Source: Alphaproteobacteria bacterium UBA1301 (GTDB taxonomy: Bacteria; Pseudomonadota; Alphaproteobacteria; Micropepsales; Micropepsaceae). Taken from it: a stretch of 64,000 bases of DNA. Position numbers and translations under genes: made by a program. The first letter of the stretch is position 1. The number at the start of each line of letters is the position of its first letter. Shown here one piece after another: positions 61,359 to 64,000 of the stretch. The notes under the pieces are model-generated. The model ran no database searches. It was not told the origin of the DNA and saw only the letters and a list, made by a program, of their open reading frames with translations. The stretch is taken from assembly GCA_002307725.1 (NCBI GenBank), contig DBUB01000010.1, positions 699,111-763,110 of the forward strand, in the 5' to 3' direction.

Positions 61359-61708
61359 TGAACGACAACCATAATGCCAATGCCAGCGGCGCCAGCCACG
61401 CCACGGTGAAGTCCTATCTCACCGGCTTTGTCCTGTCGGTGATCCTGACAGCGATCCCGTTCGCGCTGGTGATGACTCATGCCGCGTCGGCGGCGATCCT
61501 GATCCCGGCGGTGATCGCCGTCGGCATCGTTCAGATCGGCGTGCACCTCGTATACTTCCTGCACATGAACCGGAGTTCGAGTCAGCTCTGGAACAACGCG
61601 GCCTTCGCCTTTGCGGTGATCGTTGTGGGCATCTTGGTGATCGGTTCGCTCTGGATCATGTATCATCTCAACATGAACATGATGCCGGGCATGATGCCGG
61701 TGGACTGA
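61358..61708 (+). CDS. cyoD: Cytochrome bo-type quinol oxidase subunit IV
   Basis: A 116-residue three-helix membrane subunit needed for assembly. It starts MNDNHNANASGAS and has SYLTGFVLSVILTAIPFALV, ILIPAVIAVGIVQIGVHLVY and a final helix VIVVGILVIGSLWIMYHLNM. The ATG shares bases with the cyoC stop (TGATG). It ends about 20 bp before a convergent XRE gene. Confidence 0.93.
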   Translation: MNDNHNANASGASHATVKSYLTGFVLSVILTAIPFALVMTHAASAAILIPAVIAVGIVQIGVHLVYFLHMNRSSSQLWNNAAFAFAVIVVGILVIGSLWIMYHLNMNMMPGMMPVD

Positions 61709-61726
61709 GGCCAGCATGAAGGCGGC

Positions 61727-62116
61727 TCAATCTTTGGCCATTTCCTGGACGAGGCTGACAATCGTACGGCGCTGGAGCGGATCTTTGATGCGCAGGAAGC
61801 CCTCGCACAGTTTCCAGCCTTCGGTGCTGGCGGCAAAACTAGAGACTTCATCGAGCTTTTCCGCCCGTTTGACGCCGTCGCTGGTACCGGCACTCTTCGG
61901 AAACAGGTCCTGCATCGGAATGCCGTAAAGCTGCGCCAGTTCGAACAAGCGGCCGGCGCCGATTCGGTTGAGTCCGGCCTCGTATTTCTGGATTTGCTGG
62001 AACGTCACCCCGATCTTTTTGGCGATCTCGCCCTGGGATAGCCCAAGCTGCTTGCGGCACGAGCGCAATCTTCCGGCCACGTAGGCGTCGATTGAATTGG
62101 CTGCTTTTGGAGACAT
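61727..62116 (-). CDS. XRE-family transcriptional regulator
   Basis: A 129-residue regulator. The Cro/CI helix-turn-helix spans about 15-70 (RSCRKQLGLSQGEIAKKIGV, TFQQIQKYEAGLNRIGAGRL) followed by ELAQLYGIPMQDLF. A C-terminal helix-rich tail (KRAEKLDEVSSFAAS) may dimerise. It is convergent with cyoABCD. It resembles alphaproteobacterial cell-cycle or stress regulators of this size, but the target is unknown. Confidence 0.85.
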   Translation of the reverse strand: MSPKAANSIDAYVAGRLRSCRKQLGLSQGEIAKKIGVTFQQIQKYEAGLNRIGAGRLFELAQLYGIPMQDLFPKSAGTSDGVKRAEKLDEVSSFAASTEGWKLCEGFLRIKDPLQRRTIVSLVQEMAKD

Positions 62117-62325
62117 CCAAACTCCCGTCGCGTCGCGCGGAAAACGATTGCAGCGTATAAAGAACGCTTATGAGCGCAATTGGCAACGCCACGGAAATAA
62201 TGATTGTTAGAAGTCTAAACCGCAGGTTGTTGTAAATGCGGATTGAGTCGTCTGTGGGCGGACCTTAATGCCATAGCTCGCGCCGAACCCGCGAAGAGCC
62301 AAGACCTATGCGCGCCAGTGCGGCG

Positions 62326-62937
62326 TCACTTGCGGGGCCGGGCGGCAATGGTGGTGCGAACGAGGTCGGTCAGGCCGTGCGCGTTTAGCTTATTCATGAT
62401 CTGCGCGCGGTAGACTTCCACCGTGCGCGGCGAGATGCCGAGCTTCTGCGCGACCGCCTTGTTGGATTGCCCCGCGACGAGTTCGTCCAGAACACGCTTT
62501 TCTTGTGGCGTGAGCTGGCCCAAGAGGCGCCGCGCCGTGCGCGCTTCGGATTTTTTTGCGCTGCTCTGCTCACTTATGAAGATGGCGCGGCGGATACTCG
62601 CCAGAAGTTGACCGGCAGCGACCGGTTTCTCCAGGAAGTCGACCGCGCCAGCCTTCATCGCTTGCACGGCGAGGCCCACTTCGCCATAGCCCGACACAAG
62701 GAGAACGGGAAGGTCGCCGCGGCGGCGGGCGACCTCGCGTTGAAGCGCCATCCCGTCCATGCCCGGCATGCACAGATCGGCGATCAGACAGGCGGCACCG
62801 AACACGTCGTCGCCCAGAAACTCGGCAGCACTGGCGTAGTCCCTGACGGTGAACGCGGCCGTTTCAAGGAGCAGACGCAGCGATGCCCGCGTCTCGTCGT
62901 CGTCATCGACAATGCAGATGGGATGAGCATTCGTCAT
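62326..62937 (-). CDS. FixJ-like two-component response regulator
   Basis: A 203-residue regulator with a receiver domain (1-120) and a LuxR-type DNA-binding domain. The acidic pocket is CIVDDDDETRASL, the phosphoacceptor Asp54 is in CLIADLCMPGMDG, and the switch lysine is in DFLEKPVAAG. The helix-turn-helix is LTPQEKRVLDELVAGQSNKA, VAQKLGISPRTVEVYRAQIM. GGAAGG precedes the ATG at 62937. A PAS-domain protein lacking a kinase domain lies just upstream in the same direction. Confidence 0.92.
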   Translation of the reverse strand: MTNAHPICIVDDDDETRASLRLLLETAAFTVRDYASAAEFLGDDVFGAACLIADLCMPGMDGMALQREVARRRGDLPVLLVSGYGEVGLAVQAMKAGAVDFLEKPVAAGQLLASIRRAIFISEQSSAKKSEARTARRLLGQLTPQEKRVLDELVAGQSNKAVAQKLGISPRTVEVYRAQIMNKLNAHGLTDLVRTTIAARPRK

Positions 62938-63137
62938 CAATGCGCCTTCCGTCCACGCGTCAGCGCCAACAAAACACGCCAGCAAAGCGGATAAAATCAC
63001 TGCGTTTGCGAGGGAATGTAAGCAAGGCGTAACAAATCCTGGAACTTTCCGATGCAATGGTGTCATAAGCGCATACAAAAAGAAGTACGCGATAACCACA
63101 TCCCACATTGTGCCAATTCAGGACACCAACGATAGGC

Positions 63138-64000
63138 TCAAGCGGCCGTCACCAGCTTCGGCTTTGCGGTCATCTCGGAGAATCGCGCCAGATCGGTGTT
63201 GTCCGTGAACGTCACCAGTGTGGCGCTGTCGGGCAGGCGCTTGAGGGATGCCGACAATGCTTTGCCGTCGGCGCGTTCCAGATCGCCCCATTCGCCGAGA
63301 CGCTCGGGCTGGCTGGAATTCACACCGGATGCAATCATGCTCCAGATGCCGTCGCGTCCTGTACGGCCGGCGCAGAGAGCGGCGATTTTGGTGAGATGCG
63401 GCTGGCCCGCCAGTTCGTTCTCGCTGATTTCCCAAAGACTGGCGAAGGCGTTGTTGTGCAGGCGCAGGCGCCCATCCGGTCCGAACAGCGCGAGCGCGTT
63501 ATCCATCGTATCGAGGAGGGCGCGCTGGGTGTGGAGCAGGAGTTGGTGAGCCGAAGCCACGCGAATTCGTTCGCTGATGTCGCGGAAAAGATAGACCGTG
63601 CCACCGGGCAAATAGGGGGCGGAACGCACGTCGATGCTGATGCCGGTCGGCAAATGCCAAGTTTCCACGGCATGCTCGTTCGCATCATGGAACTGCTGCA
63701 GAAATTCCTTCTTCCAGGCAGCGAAATTGCGCTGTTCCGGCACACGCCGCATTTCGCGCAACCGGTCGAGCACGTCAGACATGGTCGGATGGGCCTTGAG
63801 CCACGGCTCGGGCAGAGTCCACATCCGGACAAAGGCGTTGTTGTAGGCGACAAGCCCGGTATCAGTGCCAAAGATCGCAACCGCTGTATCAAGGGTGTTG
63901 AGCACGGCGCCGAACGCATCGATCGAAAGTTGCAGCCGGGATTCGGCACGCGCCTGCGCCGTTGTGTCGAGTGCAAAACCGGCGATGGAGTGGTCGGGCA
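63138..64000 (-). CDS. PAS-domain sensor protein without kinase domain (5' end outside window)
   Basis: At least 287 residues, open to the window edge. It contains three PAS-type sensor segments: the end of one (DHSIAGFALDTTAQARAESR), a second (VLNTLDTAVAIFGTDTGLVA, YNNAFVRMWTLPEPWL) and a third (LLDTMDNALALFGPDGRLRL, HNNAFASLWEISENEL). In relatives the third is followed by a histidine-kinase core; here the chain stops after LVTFTDNTDLARFSEMTAKPKL without one. It may have lost its kinase or act as a sensor for a separate kinase. The FixJ-like regulator follows about 200 bp downstream. Confidence 0.75.
   Translation of the reverse strand, partial: PDHSIAGFALDTTAQARAESRLQLSIDAFGAVLNTLDTAVAIFGTDTGLVAYNNAFVRMWTLPEPWLKAHPTMSDVLDRLREMRRVPEQRNFAAWKKEFLQQFHDANEHAVETWHLPTGISIDVRSAPYLPGGTVYLFRDISERIRVASAHQLLLHTQRALLDTMDNALALFGPDGRLRLHNNAFASLWEISENELAGQPHLTKIAALCAGRTGRDGIWSMIASGVNSSQPERLGEWGDLERADGKALSASLKRLPDSATLVTFTDNTDLARFSEMTAKPKLVTAA

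Noticed and set aside
1..64000. CRISPR array, rRNA or intact tRNA genes
   Set aside because: No regularly spaced direct repeats, no rRNA-like blocks and no complete cloverleaf were found; only a tRNA-3'-end-like fragment at 3701-3728.

Overview
The window reads as a free-living, GC-rich Alphaproteobacterium. The evidence is three TonB-dependent receptors, a FixJ-type regulator beside a PAS sensor of the alphaproteobacterial kinase type, a cyoABCD quinol oxidase, paralogous O-acetylhomoserine sulfhydrylases and REP-like hairpins. Rhizomicrobium-like relatives fit best, but genus is an inference. No rRNA, no intact tRNA and no CRISPR array is present.

Layout. 1-3.3 kb (minus strand): the 5' part of ilvD, a broken TauE/SafE permease remnant, and a four-domain persulfide/CoA-disulfide enzyme (reductase-rhodanese-TusA-DsrE) behind a near-perfect 28-bp palindrome. 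3.4-3.7 kb: an integrase C-terminal remnant and a tRNA-3'-end-like sequence, probably the scar of a lost element. 3.9-7.7 kb: a LOG-family protein, a beta-CASP metallo-beta-lactamase and a lysine-6-transaminase-like enzyme. 7.8-20.6 kb: OmpW, MetY, a MarR regulator with a small upstream gene, a TPR-sulfotransferase, a large TonB receptor, an ABC-F ATPase, an S9 peptidase and a small membrane protein. 20.7-22.5 kb: an AT-richer Clp-fold serine protease with a small coupled gene, then a MarR regulator. 23.3-28.9 kb: asnS, an iron-type alcohol dehydrogenase and a GH127 glycosidase. 28.9-30.9 kb: an AT-richer proteasome-like Ntn-hydrolase with an overlapping small gene, followed by a decayed duplicate of the purU 3' end and gene-poor DNA rich in inverted repeats. 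30.9-46 kb: purU, a group II decarboxylase, an MscS channel, a PL5-type alginate lyase, prolyl oligopeptidase, a small protein, Fe/Mn superoxide dismutase, a methyltransferase-like protein, a GH9 glycosidase, a second MetY, a membrane protein with a conserved signalling-type N-terminus, a CoA-binding protein and an F420-reductase-like protein. 46-57.5 kb: a TonB receptor, rplM-rpsI, a LuxR regulator, an MCP-CheW pair, and a regulator / TonB receptor / glycerophosphodiesterase group. 57.8-64 kb: cyoABCD, an XRE regulator, a FixJ-like response regulator and the 3' part of a PAS-domain sensor.

How the genes fit together. Much of the chromosome-like content serves scavenging: TonB receptors, secreted glycosidases or lyases (GH127, GH9, PL5) and periplasmic peptidases and phosphodiesterase. 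Sulfur-amino-acid and persulfide chemistry recurs (two MetY, the CDR fusion).

The least explained pieces are two independent two-gene units in which a predicted self-contained protease fold is translationally coupled to a 62-68-residue protein of unknown function (20675-21758 and 28937-29957). Both are compositionally distinct from their neighbours, and the second lies beside a duplicated purU 3' end. They are the best candidates here for an undescribed system, but their function is not shown by the sequence.
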